Source: Gracilimonas sp.
GTDB lineage: Bacteria; Bacteroidota; Rhodothermia; Balneolales; Balneolaceae
Direction: 5' to 3'
NCBI RefSeq assembly: GCF_017641085.1
Contig: NZ_JAEPPI010000001.1
Location: forward strand, 682,001 to 746,000
DNA length: 64,000 nucleotides
Of the stretch, positions 1-8,868 are shown piece after piece. Below the pieces are notes generated by a model, which did not search any database, was not told the DNA's origin, and was given only the letters and a program-made list of their open reading frames with translations. Made by a program: the position numbers and the translations under genes. The stretch's first letter is position 1, and every line of letters begins with the position of its first letter.

Positions 1-1452
1 TTCAGGAGCATACCCCATTAATGTTTCAGAAGCTGGAGAGACATACAAATAAGTGCCATCCGGTGCATGTCTGGATATCATATCGGTTGAGTTTTTGGAA
101 ATCAGCCGATATCGTTCTTTTTCAGATTCAAGCAACTCTAAATTGTGCTTTCGCTCCAGCAAAAGGCTCATTTGATTACTCACATCTATCAGTACATCTT
201 CAATCACCTTACATTGCTCTTCTTCTGTGCGAGAGTAAAACTCTAATACAATTTCGGTTCGCCCGTTTAGAGTGATGGGCAGCAAAAGTCCGGTTTTAAT
301 CCCGGCATTCAGAGCTTCATCTTTTCTCAGGTAGTTCTGTGTTATATTTTCATTCTGTAACCAAAGTGGTTCTTTTTGTGCTGCAACTTGCCCTACATAT
401 CCTTGCTTTTTCTTGAATACCAGGTTTTTAGTTTTGTGCAGAAAATTTTGAATGGACTTGCCCCGTACCGACTTAGATATTAAAGTGGATGACTTAAACA
501 GAACAGATTCTTCATTCACATCTTTAACATAAATGTGGCCGATATCCCATCCCAGGTAGTCATTAATTCTTTCCAGGCAATCATTAAGTGATTGTTGATA
601 AGAGGTATTATTATTTAAAATTTGGGCAATATCATTCTTCAGTTGCTCCACTTTCTGTTGATCTTGTAATTTGCGTTGGGCAGCTTTTCTTTCTCGGATG
701 TCTCTTATAATACTATAGGATAATAATTGACCATCCGCTGTTTCAACGATCCTTGATGTGGTTTCTACCGGTATCTCAGATCCATCTTTATGTTTCATTA
801 CCATTTCACCTTTAAACTGGTAATTCTTCTGCCGGATTTGAAGTATTTCCTTTGTATTTATTTTATTCTCAAACAGGATATCGGAGCGTTTTAATTTTAG
901 AAACTCTTTTTTTGAATACCCAAGCAGTTCACAAATAGAGGGGTTTACATCCAGAATTTCTCCCTCAGAATTGGGCAAGCCGATAATGATTCCGTCCAGG
1001 CTGGTTTCATATAATAAGCTATACCGTTCCTCTGATTTGCTTAACTTCAGCTCAGCTGTTCTTCTCTTATGGATTTCATGGGCTTCCATAAGAGCACGTT
1101 TGCATACCTGCACCAACCTTTCCTTAATATTGTTTTTTATAAGGAAATCAACAGCTCCTCTTTTAATAAGTTCCGCAGCTTTCTCATCACCTACAGTAGC
1201 TGAAACGATGATAAGAGGGGTATCCGGATGAAATTCATTCTTAAGGTCAATGGCATCAATGCCGGTTATATCAGGCAGGCGAAAATCGGAAATAATAAGA
1301 TCCGGTTCATGTTCAGCAAGAGCATCTATATAGGTTTTACTGTTTTTTGTGAGAATGATTTCTTCGAAATGCTCTTTCGAACGTTCCAGGTACCGCTTCA
1401 TTAAAGAAGCATCTGCCTTATTATCTTCAAGAATTAAAATGGTGTAACCCAT
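1..1452 (-). CDS. Receiver-PAS-GAF-PAS signalling protein, C-terminus beyond window
   Basis: The gene starts at ATG 1450-1452 and stays open to the left edge, so at least 484 residues are present and the C-terminus is missing. Residues 1-120 form a response-regulator receiver with an acidic pair (E9, D10), a phospho-acceptor D56 in the motif ISDFRLPD, and a conserved lysine in LIKNN. A PAS domain follows at about 145-260, a GAF-like domain at about 285-430, and the start of a second PAS near 445. It is the third gene of a minus-strand set, 29 bp after the response regulator. A histidine kinase or a diguanylate cyclase/EAL module could lie in the unseen part, so the output is unknown. The domain calls rest on motif recognition. 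Confidence 0.85.
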   Translation of the reverse strand, partial: MGYTILILEDNKADASLMKRYLERSKEHFEEIILTKNSKTYIDALAEHEPDLIISDFRLPDITGIDAIDLKNEFHPDTPLIIVSATVGDEKAAELIKRGAVDFLIKNNIKERLVQVCKRALMEAHEIHKRRTAELKLSKSEERYSLLYETSLDGIIIGLPNSEGEILDVNPSICELLGYSKKEFLKLKRSDILFENKINTKEILQIRQKNYQFKGEMVMKHKDGSEIPVETTSRIVETADGQLLSYSIIRDIRERKAAQRKLQDQQKVEQLKNDIAQILNNNTSYQQSLNDCLERINDYLGWDIGHIYVKDVNEESVLFKSSTLISKSVRGKSIQNFLHKTKNLVFKKKQGYVGQVAAQKEPLWLQNENITQNYLRKDEALNAGIKTGLLLPITLNGRTEIVLEFYSRTEEEQCKVIEDVLIDVSNQMSLLLERKHNLELLESEKERYRLISKNSTDMISRHAPDGTYLYVSPASETLMGYAPE

Positions 1453-1481
1453 GATACTGTTTTAGGGGTTTTGTTTGGTAA

Positions 1482-1925
1482 TTAGTCGTTGGTTGGCTGA
1501 TTGAGCAGAAGCCAGTACAGGCCAACCTCAGCTACGGAATCCATAAACTTACTGAAGTCTACCGGCTTCACGATGTAACTGTTCACTCCATATTCATAGC
1601 TTTGAACAATATCCTGTTCTTCTTTGGAAGAGGTCATGATTACCACCGGCAGCTTCTTAGTTACGGGGTTACTTCGAATCTCTTTGAGAACCTCAAGCCC
1701 ATCTACCTTAGGCATTTTAAGATCCAGTAATACGACTTTAGGTTTATCGTTGATTGAGCGATCCGCGTATCTTCCTTTAGCAAACAGATATTCGAGGGCT
1801 TCTTCACCGTCTTTGACCCAAACAACTTTGTTGCTGAGCTTTTTTTTCTTGAGTGCTCTGAGGGTTAAGTCTGCATCTCGTTTATTATCTTCTACTAACA
1901 ATATTTCTACTGATCGTTCTGTCAT
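1482..1925 (-). CDS. Single-domain response regulator (Rcp1/CheY-like)
   Basis: A stand-alone receiver of 147 residues with no output domain. The acidic pocket is E12/D13, the phospho-acceptor is D68 in [10 protein letters not shown], and the C-terminal lysine is in YIVKPVDF. The long insert before strand 3 ([14 protein letters not shown]...) is typical of Rcp1-type regulators that pair with phytochrome-like or multi-PAS kinases. It starts 14 bp after the stop of the multi-PAS kinase at 1940-4369, so it is most likely that kinase's phosphorylation target. What it acts on downstream is not shown by the sequence. Confidence 0.9.
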   Translation of the reverse strand: MTERSVEILLVEDNKRDADLTLRALKKKKLSNKVVWVKDGEEALEYLFAKGRYADRSINDKPKVVLLDLKMPKVDGLEVLKEIRSNPVTKKLPVVIMTSSKEEQDIVQSYEYGVNSYIVKPVDFSKFMDSVAEVGLYWLLLNQPTND

Positions 1926-1939
1926 TATCCGTTGTATTT

Positions 1940-4369
1940 TTAATTAATGTCTGCCGGAAGTGAAAAGTATATGGTGGTGCCTTCTCCGGGGGTGCTATCG
2001 GCCCAGGTCTTCCCATTGTGCCGATTGATAATTCTGCAGACCAAAGCCAGTCCAATTCCTGTTCCTTCAAATTCGTCATCACTATGAAGGCGTTGAAAAA
2101 CACCAAATAATTTATCGGCGTACTTCATGTCAAATCCTACTCCCTTGTCTTCTATGCTAAAAATGTAAACTTGATTTTCTTTGTCATGTTCCGAACGGAT
2201 GTGAATTTCCGGGTCTTTGCCGGGCTCACAATACTTCAGGGCATTGTTCAACAGGTTTAACCATACTTGTTTTATCAGTCTGGAGTCAGCTTCAACTTCG
2301 GGTAAATCTTCAACCTCAATTACCGGGTCAGTATCCGGAAATACAGCCTTAGCTTCTTTAACGCATTCGTTTACCAAATATTTCATGGAAAACCTTGCGG
2401 CGCTTTTGCTTAGCCGGCTCATTCGTGAGAAGGAAAGAAGGTCGTCAATCAGTTCTCCCATTCGTTTGGACTCATCATTCAGAATGCTCAAAAACTCCTT
2501 TCCATCTTCATCCAATTTGTCATAATAATCTTCAAGCAGGAGGGAAGAGTAGCCATCAATAGCCCGCAGGGGTGCACGTAAATCATGAGAAACGCTGTAA
2601 CTGAATGATTCCAGCTCCTTGTTTGCTTTTTCGAGCATTTCGGTGCGTTCTTCTACTTTCTTCTCCAACGTTTCGTTTAACTTCGATAGCTCTTCATTTA
2701 CCAGCAAGTGATCGGTGGCAAGAGCGATTTTATAGGCAAGTTCATCTAACAGGATAGAGGCATCTTCTACCCACTCGGTTTGTTCACCTGATAAGAGAAG
2801 GGTCATGGTTCCAATTTCCCTGTCTTGTACCAATAGGGGTTTTATGAGAACGGATTCAATTTCCAGGGCTTCAACCTGGTCGGCCAGCTCAGGTTGTGTG
2901 AGATACTCATCGATAAGTTGATCACTGATTTCGGGAATGAACACCTGTTTCTTTGAAGAGAGTACTTCAGAAAGGAAAGAAGAGGAATAAAACATATCAG
3001 GATTTGTCTCATGGAGTCTTTGGGCAATTTCTTCCTTCTTTTTATCCCTGTGCCGGGTAACCACACGCTGAAGTTGGTCGTCAATCAGTAAGTCGAATGA
3101 ACATAAGTCTGCAATCTCTTCTACCATTACGGCAGCTACCTTTTCGAGTGTTTCCGCCGCCGTATTACCGGCCTCCAAAAAAATGGTGTTAATCCTGGAT
3201 AAAAATTGCAGCCGTGAATTTATTAGCTGAAGCTGTTCTCTTTCCCTTTTTTCTTTTTCGTAAAGCTCTTCAAGTTTACCTTCAGCTTCTTTTAACTCCG
3301 TGATATCGGTAGCAATTCCGCAAATGCTGTTCTCATATCCCGGTATATCTAAAAGAGGATACTTTACTGTATAATAAGTTTTGGAGCCATCTACGGTTGG
3401 AATGATTTCTTCAAACCGCTTTGCAGTTCTACTTTCTAAAACTTGTGTATCATCTTCAATTAGCTGTTTGGCCAATTCCGGCTCAAATAGATTTCGGTCG
3501 GTTTTACCGATTACTTGCTGCCCGGTAAACCCAAGGTCTTGTTTAAATTTTTCATTTACCAGTTTATACGGGCCGTCCACATCTTTCACAAAAATAATGG
3601 ATTCGGACTGTTGCGTAATGGCATCAAGCAACATCTTTTGTTGCAATAACTGTTCTTGTGCCTTATGCTGTTTGGATATATCAATTCCAAGCCCAATCAG
3701 GTAAGGTTCACCATATAGCGTTGATGTGCTCGCACTGAAGTAAAACGGGATACGATCGCCGTTTTTGGTGATCAGATTGGTTTTTAGTTCTGCTTTCCCG
3801 GTTTTAAAACCTTCAGCAATGGCCTTTTTTATTTTGGGATGATCTTTAGGATCGAAATACCTGAATGCGGAACTTTTAGCAATTTCCTGAGAGGAATATC
3901 CGGTTATCGTTTCCAGGTTTTTATTCCACCGTAGAGTTTTACCCTCTTGGTTGATCACATAAAAAGTGCCGGGCAGGTTTTGGGTAACCGCAGTAAGTAG
4001 TTCTTTCTCATTCTCAAGCCGCTCTTTGGCATCTACATATTCTGTTACATTTTGGGCTAATACCAATCTTAAGTTTGAATCACCGTTTTTAACAGGGGAA
4101 CTAAGTATTCTGACATGAACGGGAGTCCCGTCTTTTCTGAGGTGACTTACTATCCCGGCATCATTAAATCCCTTCTCATGCTTATCCAGCTCTTGTTCTA
4201 ATTTTTCAATTTCTGATTCAGGTCGAAGGTCTCTGATTGTCAGTTTCAGAAACTCTTCTTTAGTATAACCATATAGCTTAAGGGCAGACGGATTTATATC
4301 CACAATGCTTAAATCATCCCGGTCATAAATAAGCATTGGGTTGGGATTTTCTAAAAAAAGTAGTTCCAT
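1940..4369 (-). CDS. Multi-PAS/GAF sensor histidine kinase
   Basis: An 809-residue protein without obvious membrane segments, so probably cytoplasmic. Three PAS domains lie in series (about 5-115, 130-240, 250-365), followed by a GAF-like domain (about 395-555) and a coiled linker. The HisKA domain has H595 in the motif [18 protein letters not shown]. The HATPase_c domain has an N box (LNNALKYC) and a G2-type motif (GTGIGLALV) near the C-terminus. This H-box type is common in Cph1/bacteriophytochrome-like kinases that phosphorylate Rcp1-like regulators, and one is encoded directly downstream. No chromophore-binding motif is evident, so the signal is unknown. It is first in its operon and there is no clear link to the flagellar genes. 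Confidence 0.9.
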   Translation of the reverse strand: MELLFLENPNPMLIYDRDDLSIVDINPSALKLYGYTKEEFLKLTIRDLRPESEIEKLEQELDKHEKGFNDAGIVSHLRKDGTPVHVRILSSPVKNGDSNLRLVLAQNVTEYVDAKERLENEKELLTAVTQNLPGTFYVINQEGKTLRWNKNLETITGYSSQEIAKSSAFRYFDPKDHPKIKKAIAEGFKTGKAELKTNLITKNGDRIPFYFSASTSTLYGEPYLIGLGIDISKQHKAQEQLLQQKMLLDAITQQSESIIFVKDVDGPYKLVNEKFKQDLGFTGQQVIGKTDRNLFEPELAKQLIEDDTQVLESRTAKRFEEIIPTVDGSKTYYTVKYPLLDIPGYENSICGIATDITELKEAEGKLEELYEKEKREREQLQLINSRLQFLSRINTIFLEAGNTAAETLEKVAAVMVEEIADLCSFDLLIDDQLQRVVTRHRDKKKEEIAQRLHETNPDMFYSSSFLSEVLSSKKQVFIPEISDQLIDEYLTQPELADQVEALEIESVLIKPLLVQDREIGTMTLLLSGEQTEWVEDASILLDELAYKIALATDHLLVNEELSKLNETLEKKVEERTEMLEKANKELESFSYSVSHDLRAPLRAIDGYSSLLLEDYYDKLDEDGKEFLSILNDESKRMGELIDDLLSFSRMSRLSKSAARFSMKYLVNECVKEAKAVFPDTDPVIEVEDLPEVEADSRLIKQVWLNLLNNALKYCEPGKDPEIHIRSEHDKENQVYIFSIEDKGVGFDMKYADKLFGVFQRLHSDDEFEGTGIGLALVCRIINRHNGKTWADSTPGEGTTIYFSLPADIN

Positions 4370-4499
4370 GTAATAGTATGCTGAATCCTAAGGCATTTCT
4401 AATATTAACATATTTTAATAAAACTGCAATTTTTTGATGCCCAGTCATTTATGCATATAAAACGATGATCTGAAAACTTTTACAAATAAAATCAGAACG

Positions 4500-4533
4500 A
4501 AAAAAAAGAGGAACTCGGTTAAAGTTCCTCTTT
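4500..4533 (-). terminator. Rho-independent terminator after the Aer-like gene
   Basis: A perfect 10-bp stem (AAAGAGGAAC at 4505-4514 pairing with 4524-4533) has a 9-nt loop. On the minus strand it is followed by a run of eight T residues (4507-4500). It lies about 40 bp past the stop codon of the gene at 4573-5967, in the right orientation for it. Confidence 0.85.
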
Positions 4534-4572
4534 CGTTTTGGGGGTTACCCTAACAGTATTGGCCGAGGCTGC

Positions 4573-5967
4573 TTATCTGCGGTCAATATTTGCAATAAGG
4601 TTTGTAAGGCGTTCCTGGTAGGCGGTGTACATCAGTCCGCTGTCTTTGTTATCGCTTACCACTTCATTTAGTTCCCGAAGGTGGGAGTCGGCCGTTTCAA
4701 TTTCATTCACAAGGTCCTGAAAAGTAGTTGAAAATGAGTTGGCATCGTCGTTCATACGGGCTACTTCCACCTTTCCGGTAATATGAATAAACCGAAGTAC
4801 CAGTAAGAATCGCTCAATGTCTTTCACTCCGTTCATCAGGTCGCGAAGATAAGCCGGCACTTTTCCAATTCCCTTACTGATGACATCTAACCGAGGCATA
4901 AAGGCATCATACAACAAATTTATAACTTCATCAGATTTAATCAGGGATATCTCTTTCTCAAATTTGCGTTTTTCCAGCTCTTTGAAGAAATCAATGGTCA
5001 TCTCAACTTGTATCTTAGAAGAAATAATTTCGAAATTCATTTCCGCAATCAGGTCGCTTAAATGATGGATATTTTCCTTCATATTGATGAGCCGCTTTTC
5101 CCCATCCACCGACTGCTCACCCATTTTTTCGGCTACAACCGATAGCGACATATCGTCCTGATCCAGCTTTGAAGAACTGATCTGTGCATTCAGGGAAAGC
5201 AACAGTATAGAACGAGCCAGTTTCAGGATGTAATCGGAGTGCCCGATCAGGGCGTTATGAATGTTTTGCAGGTTCTCCAGGCCCAGCACCAGTTCACTGA
5301 GTATCGTTTCAACTTTTACCAGAACAGGGGGCACGATGTGTTTTTCGGTCTTTTTCTTCTCCTCCGACATACCTTGGCTAAGGATGCTTTCGCGGTAGCT
5401 CATTTCTTTCTGAAGCGCATTCCACATGAACTCCCGGTAGTCTGCAAAGCCTTCTTTCTTGAGCAGGTTCAACAGGAAAGCCCGGGATTCTTCCATGGCT
5501 TTTTTCTTATCTCCCAGCTGCTGTTCTTTTCGCTTCTCAAATTGCAGGGTTTTGGCATAGCATTCTTTAACGGTATTAAAAAGCTCGCTCCCCGGTTTTA
5601 AACGAATGGATAAGTACCCGCCTTTGCATGGGAAAGCCAGTGCCAGCACCCAATAATAAGAGCCATCTTTTGCCATGTTTTTAACATAGGCAGCAACCGG
5701 TTTGCTGGCATTCAGATGATCCCAAAAGATGTTGAAGACCGACCGGGGCATATCCGGGTGGCGAATTAATTTATGCAGCTGCCCGATTACTTCTTCCTTT
5801 TCATATTTACTTATTCGTACAAAAACTTCGTTGGCATAAGTAATATTCGATTTTGGATCGGTAACAGAGAAGAACAGTTCCTCAAAAGTAAACGGACTTT
5901 CCTGGTTAACGGGAACCGGTTTTTTGAGGTCTTTAATCTTTTCAGTCGTCAATTCTTCAGTTAACAT
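4573..5967 (-). CDS. Aer-like PAS sensor with degenerate chemoreceptor tip
   Basis: A 464-residue protein. Residues 30-125 closely resemble the FAD-binding PAS domain of the aerotaxis receptor Aer, including the RHPDMP motif (R69-P74) and a downstream FW pair (F81, W82). There is no convincing membrane segment, whereas classical Aer is membrane-anchored. The rest is helical. Residues about 255-286 (LLLSLNAQISSSK ... SLSVVAEKMGEQS) align with the hairpin tip of methyl-accepting receptors (LLALNAAIEAAR ... FAVVADEVRKLAEQS). However, the Glu that contacts CheA/CheW is replaced by Ser and the Arg by Lys. A sigma-28-type promoter lies just upstream and a terminator just downstream, so it is a single-gene unit probably controlled by FliA. 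A redox or oxygen sensor acting on motility is likely. Coupling to CheA is uncertain. Confidence 0.8.
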   Translation of the reverse strand: MLTEELTTEKIKDLKKPVPVNQESPFTFEELFFSVTDPKSNITYANEVFVRISKYEKEEVIGQLHKLIRHPDMPRSVFNIFWDHLNASKPVAAYVKNMAKDGSYYWVLALAFPCKGGYLSIRLKPGSELFNTVKECYAKTLQFEKRKEQQLGDKKKAMEESRAFLLNLLKKEGFADYREFMWNALQKEMSYRESILSQGMSEEKKKTEKHIVPPVLVKVETILSELVLGLENLQNIHNALIGHSDYILKLARSILLLSLNAQISSSKLDQDDMSLSVVAEKMGEQSVDGEKRLINMKENIHHLSDLIAEMNFEIISSKIQVEMTIDFFKELEKRKFEKEISLIKSDEVINLLYDAFMPRLDVISKGIGKVPAYLRDLMNGVKDIERFLLVLRFIHITGKVEVARMNDDANSFSTTFQDLVNEIETADSHLRELNEVVSDNKDSGLMYTAYQERLTNLIANIDRR

Positions 5968-6027
5968 ATGGATGGCTTCCTTTGTTGAATGTATTCGGAT
6001 CAGTATCGTAATACTTACCCATTTGTT

Positions 6028-6054
6028 TTATCGGTTGAATTCGAGAAAACATTA
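6028..6054 (-). promoter_or_regulatory. Sigma-28 (FliA) type promoter of the Aer-like gene
   Basis: Read on the minus strand, TAATGTTT (6054-6047), an 11-nt spacer and ACCGATAA (6035-6028) match the enterobacterial FliA consensus (TAAAGTTT, 11 nt, GCCGATAA) at 14 of 16 positions. The expected start of transcription is near 6020, leaving a leader of about 50 nt before the ATG at 5967. The cognate sigma factor FliA is encoded in this window at 26984-27754. Confidence 0.7.
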
Positions 6055-6143
6055 ATTTTCAGAAGCTATGAGAAATAAAAAGTGCGAACTACGGTAATTC
6101 GGAACTCAGCTGAGCGATTCATCTTCCGCACACGAATGCTCAG

Positions 6144-7220
6144 CTATTCAGGCAGGCACAAACTAAAGGTGATCTTCTCATCATCATTAGTAGATAAGAA
6201 AATAGTTCCACTAAGCTGACGGGCGTAGAGCAAGGCCAGAGTCAATCCAATACCAAGTCCGTTTGCTTTATCAGTCACAAACGGGCTAAATATATTGTCA
6301 GCGATATCTTTGGGAATAGCCGGGCCGGGATTTGAAATCTGGATCAGTCTTTCGGAAGGTACGGAAACAGTAACAGTGTTATCCGCTCCATGCTGAAGGC
6401 CATTTTGAATTAAAAGCTCAAGGATGTTTTTGAGGCTGGAAGGATTTCCCTTGAACTCAAAGTCCGGATCTATAGCTTGTACATTGATGCGTTTCTGAAC
6501 GTCTGCGGGGTAGTCAAGCAAGATGCTTTCGACTAATTTCTCAGCTTTCAGGGAGGTGGATTCCTCGTCATCTTCCATCGCATTTGGGTCGATGGTGTAA
6601 AGGATTTCCAGCTCATCCATCATATCATACAGGCGGTTGATGCCCTTATCAATCAGGTCGAAATATTTTTCTTGCTGTTCATTCTCGTTGTACTCATTCA
6701 GTAAATCAACATAGCCGGTTATACCGGTAAGGGGAGAACGGAACCGGTGGAGCATAACGGCAATCATATTTCTCCATGAGGCTAAGGTTTCCTCATCCGG
6801 AACTTCATTCCGTTGTTTAAAAACGATGAGAGTGTATTCTTCATCTCTCCATGTAAATGCCCGTTCATCAAAGCTCAGCCATTGATTTTGAAGGCAGGCA
6901 ACCGGTTCCTTAGAGATATTCTCATCAACTATAGTAACGGCTTGCTCAAAACTCTGACCTAACAGTTCATCAACACTGGAAGAAGGATGAGTGGCAAAAC
7001 AGATTTCCCGGTTATTACGATGTAAAACCAAAAGGGGTGCTGAATACCCGTTAAATAGGTCTTTTATGATCTGCATTAATGTATGCTCCGAAGTTGTGTA
7101 ATGGTAACCATCAATCTGCTTAAATGCATTAAGGGGTTCAACTGCCAAATCTGGTGTACAAATTTCTTGCCGTAAAGTCATCATTGTAGCTTTGCTTTGA
7201 TTCTGTTCTTGTTGTTTCAC
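6144..7220 (-). CDS. PAS histidine kinase, candidate flagellar (FleS/FlgS-like) kinase
   Basis: A soluble sensor kinase of 358 residues. A PAS-like N-terminal segment (about 45-135) leads to a HisKA-type dimerisation domain with H158 in MLHRFRSPLTGITGY, then an HATPase_c domain with an N-box-like QNGLQHG and a clear G motif (NGLGIGLTLAL). No receiver gene is adjacent. It sits divergently from flgB, with the sigma-54 promoter of the flagellar operon between them. The only NtrC-type regulator in view is at 59936-61351. By analogy with FleS-FleR and FlgS-FlgR, this kinase is a reasonable candidate to phosphorylate it. That pairing is an inference from position and the shared sigma-54 theme. Confidence 0.8.
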   Translation of the reverse strand: MKQQEQNQSKATMMTLRQEICTPDLAVEPLNAFKQIDGYHYTTSEHTLMQIIKDLFNGYSAPLLVLHRNNREICFATHPSSSVDELLGQSFEQAVTIVDENISKEPVACLQNQWLSFDERAFTWRDEEYTLIVFKQRNEVPDEETLASWRNMIAVMLHRFRSPLTGITGYVDLLNEYNENEQQEKYFDLIDKGINRLYDMMDELEILYTIDPNAMEDDEESTSLKAEKLVESILLDYPADVQKRINVQAIDPDFEFKGNPSSLKNILELLIQNGLQHGADNTVTVSVPSERLIQISNPGPAIPKDIADNIFSPFVTDKANGLGIGLTLALLYARQLSGTIFLSTNDDEKITFSLCLPE

Positions 7221-7364
7221 CGGTTATCAGCGATCCCCTTTGCACCTTAAATGAATTCGGAAAGACGGAAAAATTTGCCATGAAGCGGTCAATTCTACTC
7301 CTGTATTTTCCGATTGTTCCTGAAAAAAATGGATATCAGGTATTTGAGAGAGATTTAGGTGAGC

Positions 7365-7380
7365 TGGCACAGCAATTGCA
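7365..7380 (+). promoter_or_regulatory. Sigma-54 promoter of the flgB operon
   Basis: TGGCAC, AGCAA, TTGCA at 7365-7380 is a full match to the -24/-12 consensus, with GG and GC exactly ten bases apart. The start of transcription would be about 7391, 30 nt before the flgB ATG at 7421. Its position argues against any longer flgB reading from upstream starts such as 7280, which would lie before the promoter. Confidence 0.9.
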
Positions 7381-7420
7381 ATTATCCGTGCGAGTGACTC
7401 ACAACCAAAGCAAAATTTCA

Positions 7421-7765
7421 ATGAACTTTATCGATAGTAATCATAGTCAAATGCTGGCCCGGGCGATGGATACCTATTCACTTCGCCAAAAAGTGACGGC
7501 TTCTAACATTGCCAATGCCGACACGCCTAATTATAAAAGGCATGAAGTGCTTTTTGAAGAAGAACTTCAGCAGGCCCAGCTGGATGAAGGCATCAGCGGC
7601 ATGAAAGCCGTAACACCATCAATTGTACAAACAGATGAAAGCGTGACATTGGAAGATGAGATGATTGAAATGGCCGATACGCAAATTCGGGTACAAATGG
7701 TTACCCGTTCGCTTCGCCATCACTTCAGTCTTCTTAAATCCGGAATTACAGGCATTAACCGATAA
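7421..7765 (+). CDS. flgB: Flagellar basal-body proximal rod protein FlgB
   Basis: A 114-residue rod protein exported by the flagellar type III system; it forms the proximal rod with FlgC, FlgF and FliE. The N-terminal signature of axial proteins is clear (LRQKVTASNIANADTPNYKRHEV at about 24-46). The C-terminal heptad region (MADTQIRVQMVTRSLRHHFSLLKSGI) supports the family. I chose the ATG at 7421 because the conserved sequence begins there and the sigma-54 promoter ends 40 bp upstream; the frame is open further 5', but that part would not be transcribed. It is the first gene of an ~18-kb flagellar operon and is followed by flgC after 11 bp. Confidence 0.95.
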   Translation: MNFIDSNHSQMLARAMDTYSLRQKVTASNIANADTPNYKRHEVLFEEELQQAQLDEGISGMKAVTPSIVQTDESVTLEDEMIEMADTQIRVQMVTRSLRHHFSLLKSGITGINR

Positions 7766-7776
7766 AACCCATTCAG

Positions 7777-8277
7777 ATGCTCCCAGATAGATTATCATCA
7801 ACATTTCAAACCGCCGCTCAGGGCCTGGCCTTACAACGCGAGCGGATTTCCGTGGCATCGCAAAATATTGCTAATGCTCAAACTTCGGCACCCGCAGGCT
7901 CCGAGAATGTTTATCGGCCAAAACGGGTACAATCTTTAGCTCCGGACCAACAAAAATTTCTACAGGTCCTTTCCGAGAGCGTTTCTTCACTTACAAGAAC
8001 CAACCCAAAGCACATGGCTACCGGTGTTGGAAATAGTCCTAATGGTGAGAAAGCAACCGGGCTGGGTCCGGAGTTTCATGTAAGCGAACAGAACAAATTC
8101 CGCTACGAGTATGATCCCAACCACCCCGATGCCGATGAAAACGGGATGGTAAAATATCCGGACATCGACATGGTGCGCGAAATGACGGAAATGGTAAGTG
8201 CCAATCGTCTGTATGAAGCCAATTTGAGTAGCATCGAAGCTGAAAAAGAAATTATTAAACGATCACTGGAGATCTGA
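7777..8277 (+). CDS. flgC: Flagellar basal-body rod protein FlgC
   Basis: A 166-residue rod protein. The N-terminus has the family motif (RERISVASQNIANAQTS), and the C-terminus carries the FlgC signature YPDIDMVREMTEMVSANRLYEANLSSIEAEKEII. It is exported and packs into the proximal rod. Length is slightly above the usual ~135-150, owing to a loop at about 50-90. It lies between flgB and a small unknown gene, as in many flgB-flgC-fliE clusters. Confidence 0.95.
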   Translation: MLPDRLSSTFQTAAQGLALQRERISVASQNIANAQTSAPAGSENVYRPKRVQSLAPDQQKFLQVLSESVSSLTRTNPKHMATGVGNSPNGEKATGLGPEFHVSEQNKFRYEYDPNHPDADENGMVKYPDIDMVREMTEMVSANRLYEANLSSIEAEKEIIKRSLEI

Positions 8278-8281
8278 TACC

Positions 8282-8515
8282 ATGAACAGTATTAATTCTA
8301 TCTATACCCAACAAGCAGGACAAGTAAGCCGAAACACAGCCTTGAGAAGTGCAGCCGGCTCGCAAGATTTACCCAAGTTAACCCAGGATGAATCTTCTCT
8401 GATCAACCAAGAATTTACCGCTGAGAAAAAAGCCGCGATGAACATTTATTCGGTCGATGGAAAAGTGAATCAGCATGAGTTGTCGCGCGGAAGAAATATA
8501 GACACCCGAATTTAA
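8282..8515 (+). CDS. Small unknown protein between flgC and fliE
   Basis: A 77-residue protein that I do not recognise. It is Ser/Thr/Gln-rich and polar, with no signal peptide or membrane segment. It starts 4 bp after flgC and ends 26 bp before fliE, so it is co-transcribed with the rod genes. The C-terminal part (AEKKAAMNIYSVDGKVNQHELSRGRNIDTRI) looks folded, and its composition matches neighbouring genes, which favours a real gene. The place between flgC and fliE suggests a rod or export accessory role. No function can be assigned from sequence. Confidence 0.65.
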   Translation: MNSINSIYTQQAGQVSRNTALRSAAGSQDLPKLTQDESSLINQEFTAEKKAAMNIYSVDGKVNQHELSRGRNIDTRI

Positions 8516-8541
8516 AAGAAGGAAACAGGTAAGAAAAAGCC

Positions 8542-8856
8542 ATGCAGAGCCCAGTACAATTAAACGGATTACAGTTACCCAAGGATATTGAAATTACCCC
8601 GAAGCATTATGAGATCGCGGTAGATGATATTGAAAAAGATTCCTTTGCTGATATGCTTTCCAACGCGATCAACGGGGTAGATACAACGATGAAAACTTCT
8701 GAATCAAAGATGCAGGATTACGTGGCCGGTAAAACCGACAACGTTGCGGACGTGATGATCTCAATGCAGCGTGCTCAGCTGAGCTTCCAGATGATGGTTG
8801 AAGTGCGCAACAAAGCCATTGAGACCTACAATGAAATAAGCAGAATGCAAATATAA
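8542..8856 (+). CDS. fliE: Flagellar hook-basal body protein FliE
   Basis: A 104-residue protein that links the MS ring to the rod and is the first rod-export substrate. The family C-terminus is present (VADVMISMQRAQLSFQMMVEVRNKAIETYNEISRMQ), preceded by the FADMLSNAINGVD segment. Length is normal for FliE. fliF follows after 12 bp. Confidence 0.95.
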   Translation: MQSPVQLNGLQLPKDIEITPKHYEIAVDDIEKDSFADMLSNAINGVDTTMKTSESKMQDYVAGKTDNVADVMISMQRAQLSFQMMVEVRNKAIETYNEISRMQI

Positions 8857-8868
8857 GGACAGCCCTAA

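Noticed and set aside
6104-6145. Inverted repeat AGCTGAGC/GCTCAGCT at the end of the kinase gene 6144-7220
   Set aside because: The loop is 22 nt and no T run follows on the minus strand, so I did not call it a terminator.
7280-7420. Longer flgB reading from an upstream ATG at 7280
   Set aside because: The extra residues do not match the family, and the sigma-54 promoter lies inside this stretch.
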